Assembly (NCBI GenBank): GCA_049682815.1
Contig: JBAUII010000011.1
Coordinates: 1 to 64,000, forward strand
DNA: 64,000 nucleotides
Reading direction: 5' to 3'
From: DASWID01 sp049682815
GTDB lineage: Bacteria > Desulfobacterota_D > UBA1144 > Nemesobacterales > CSP1-2
In this document: positions 63,082 to 64,000 of the stretch, one piece after another
Numbering within the stretch: the first letter of the stretch is position 1
Layout of the letters: each line of letters begins with the position of its first letter
Notes under the pieces: generated by a model
Told to the model about the DNA's origin: nothing
Database searches by the model: none
What the model saw: only the letters and a program-made list of their open reading frames with translations
Made by a program: the position numbers and the translations under genes

Positions 63082-64000
63082 ATGGATGAACAAATGGAGT
63101 TATTGAAAACCAGTATTCCGGGACCGAAGTCGAAAAGGCTGGTCAAACTGAGAGAGAAGTACGTGCCGAGGGGGGTGTTTAATACTGTTCCGGCCTTTAT
63201 CAAGCAGGCTAAAGATGCACTGATCACCGATATCGACGGGAATACTTTCATAGATTTTGCGAGCGGTCTCGCATCGGTAAATGTCGGATACTCCCGAGAG
63301 GAAATAGTTGAGCCATTGGGGGAGCAAATAGAGAAGTATCTCCACACCTGCTTTCACGTTTTTATGTATGAGTCCTATGTTCGTCTGGCTGAGAAACTTG
63401 CAGAGATAACGCCGGGAAATTTCCCCAAGAAAACAATTCTGGTAAACAGCGGAGCAGAAGCTGTGGAGAACGCGATTAAGGTCGCAAGATATTTTACTAA
63501 GAGAAAAGCCATAATAACCTTTGAACATGCCTTCCATGGAAGAACCTTGCTGGGTATGACTCTTACAAGCAAAATCAGGTATTACAAGTTAGGATTTGGC
63601 CCTTTTGCCCCTGAGGTCTATCGTCTTCCCTATGGCTACTGTTATCGCTGCCCATTCAATGAAAATTCAGGGAAATGTTGTTTGGCTTGTATCGATAACT
63701 TCACAAGTTTCTTTAAAACGCACATAGATCCGGAGGAAGTTGCCGCCATTATAGTTGAACCGGTAACAGGTGAAGGGGGTTTCATAGTTCCGCCTCGGGA
63801 GTTCCTACCTGAGATAGGGAGGGTTTGCAAGCAACACGGGATTGTATTTATAGTTGACGAGGTACAGACAGGGTTTGGAAGAACGGGTGAAATGTTTGCT
63901 GTGAACCACTACAATCTTGAGCCGGACTTATTGGTTATGGGAAAATCGATAGCAGCCGGACTCCCCCTGGGTGCGGTTACGGGAAGGGCTGAGATTCTGG
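63082..64000 (+). CDS. gabT: Class III aminotransferase, probable 4-aminobutyrate aminotransferase (3' end outside the window)
   Basis: 306 codons from ATG 63082 are open to the window edge, and the stop is not reached. AAGGAACGG lies about 10 bases before the ATG. NSGAEAVENAIKVARYFT binds the cofactor phosphate, AFHGRTLLGMTLTSK follows, VEPVTGEGG and VDEVQTGFGRTG hold the pyridoxal ring, and Lys288 in MGKSIAAGLPLG is the Schiff-base lysine. A cysteine-rich insert (YCYRCPFNENSGKCCLAC) is typical of many bacterial and archaeal GabT proteins. It moves the amino group of 4-aminobutyrate or a related omega-amino acid to 2-oxoglutarate. Confidence 0.9.
   Translation, partial: MDEQMELLKTSIPGPKSKRLVKLREKYVPRGVFNTVPAFIKQAKDALITDIDGNTFIDFASGLASVNVGYSREEIVEPLGEQIEKYLHTCFHVFMYESYVRLAEKLAEITPGNFPKKTILVNSGAEAVENAIKVARYFTKRKAIITFEHAFHGRTLLGMTLTSKIRYYKLGFGPFAPEVYRLPYGYCYRCPFNENSGKCCLACIDNFTSFFKTHIDPEEVAAIIVEPVTGEGGFIVPPREFLPEIGRVCKQHGIVFIVDEVQTGFGRTGEMFAVNHYNLEPDLLVMGKSIAAGLPLGAVTGRAEIL

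Overview
The window reads as ordinary chromosome from a Gram-negative, diderm bacterium. It has several lipoprotein signal peptides, a TolC-type outer-membrane factor, a sigma-54 gene with a nitrogen-PTS cluster, 2-oxoglutarate dehydrogenase and leucine biosynthesis. Base composition is moderately AT-rich. The order rpoN-hpf-ptsN-hprK-rapZ-EIIA(Man) is the arrangement familiar from deltaproteobacteria and related lineages (Desulfobacterota, Dadabacteria and similar). That placement is an inference from gene order; no rRNA or ribosomal protein gene is present to test it. No tRNA, rRNA, CRISPR array, phage or intact insertion sequence was found.

Layout. 1-9.5 kb: a clipped gene start, an acidic exported protein, a VIT1/CCC1 metal transporter, xseA-xseB, a sugar-kinase-like phosphotransferase, trpS, a crotonyl-CoA carboxylase/reductase homologue, a lipoprotein and a nine-repeat WG lipoprotein whose real start lies 210 bases upstream of the first ATG/GTG/TTG-type start. 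9.5-16.7 kb: a long minus-strand run with a hydrolase, a HAD phosphatase and the rpoN/PTS-Ntr regulatory operon. 16.7-21.1 kb: a DUF2905 membrane protein, leuCD and eno. 21.3-35.5 kb: an accessory block with two GT4 glycosyltransferases, a PAPS sulfotransferase, the nickel-pincer-nucleotide genes larE-larB-larC, a divergent larA homologue, a methyltransferase, an alkaline-phosphatase-fold protein, an HTTM+DUF393 fusion and a CapK/PaaK-like adenylate-forming enzyme. 35.7-46.6 kb: a SirB1-type protein, an FG-GAP lipoprotein, an ABC ATPase/MacA/TolC export set without a visible permease, hemW, yjbQ, a thiamine-binding-like protein and dprA. 46.7-64 kb: UDP-glucose dehydrogenase, topA, recG, a GT2, sucAB, a GldA/F/G-like ABC system with a triplicated DUF4340 protein, and the 5' part of a class III aminotransferase.

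Working together. The lar genes would build the Ni-pincer cofactor (LarB carboxylates and hydrolyses NaAD, LarE inserts sulfur, LarC inserts nickel) for the LarA homologue. Its neighbours (glycosyl-, sulfo- and methyltransferases, a phosphodiesterase-fold protein and an acyl-adenylating enzyme) suggest a surface glycan or a small polar metabolite rather than lactate as the target. This is the part of the window most likely to hold undescribed biochemistry. The PTS-Ntr cluster has the phospho-acceptors and HPr kinase, but HPr and enzyme I are not here.

Intergenic DNA carries several different short palindromic repeats and at least three probable gene remnants (a DUF488 start, and unassigned fragments at 9.3-9.6 and 17.0 kb). 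One 530-base gap (40.5-41.05 kb) has richer GC than its surroundings and no assignable content.
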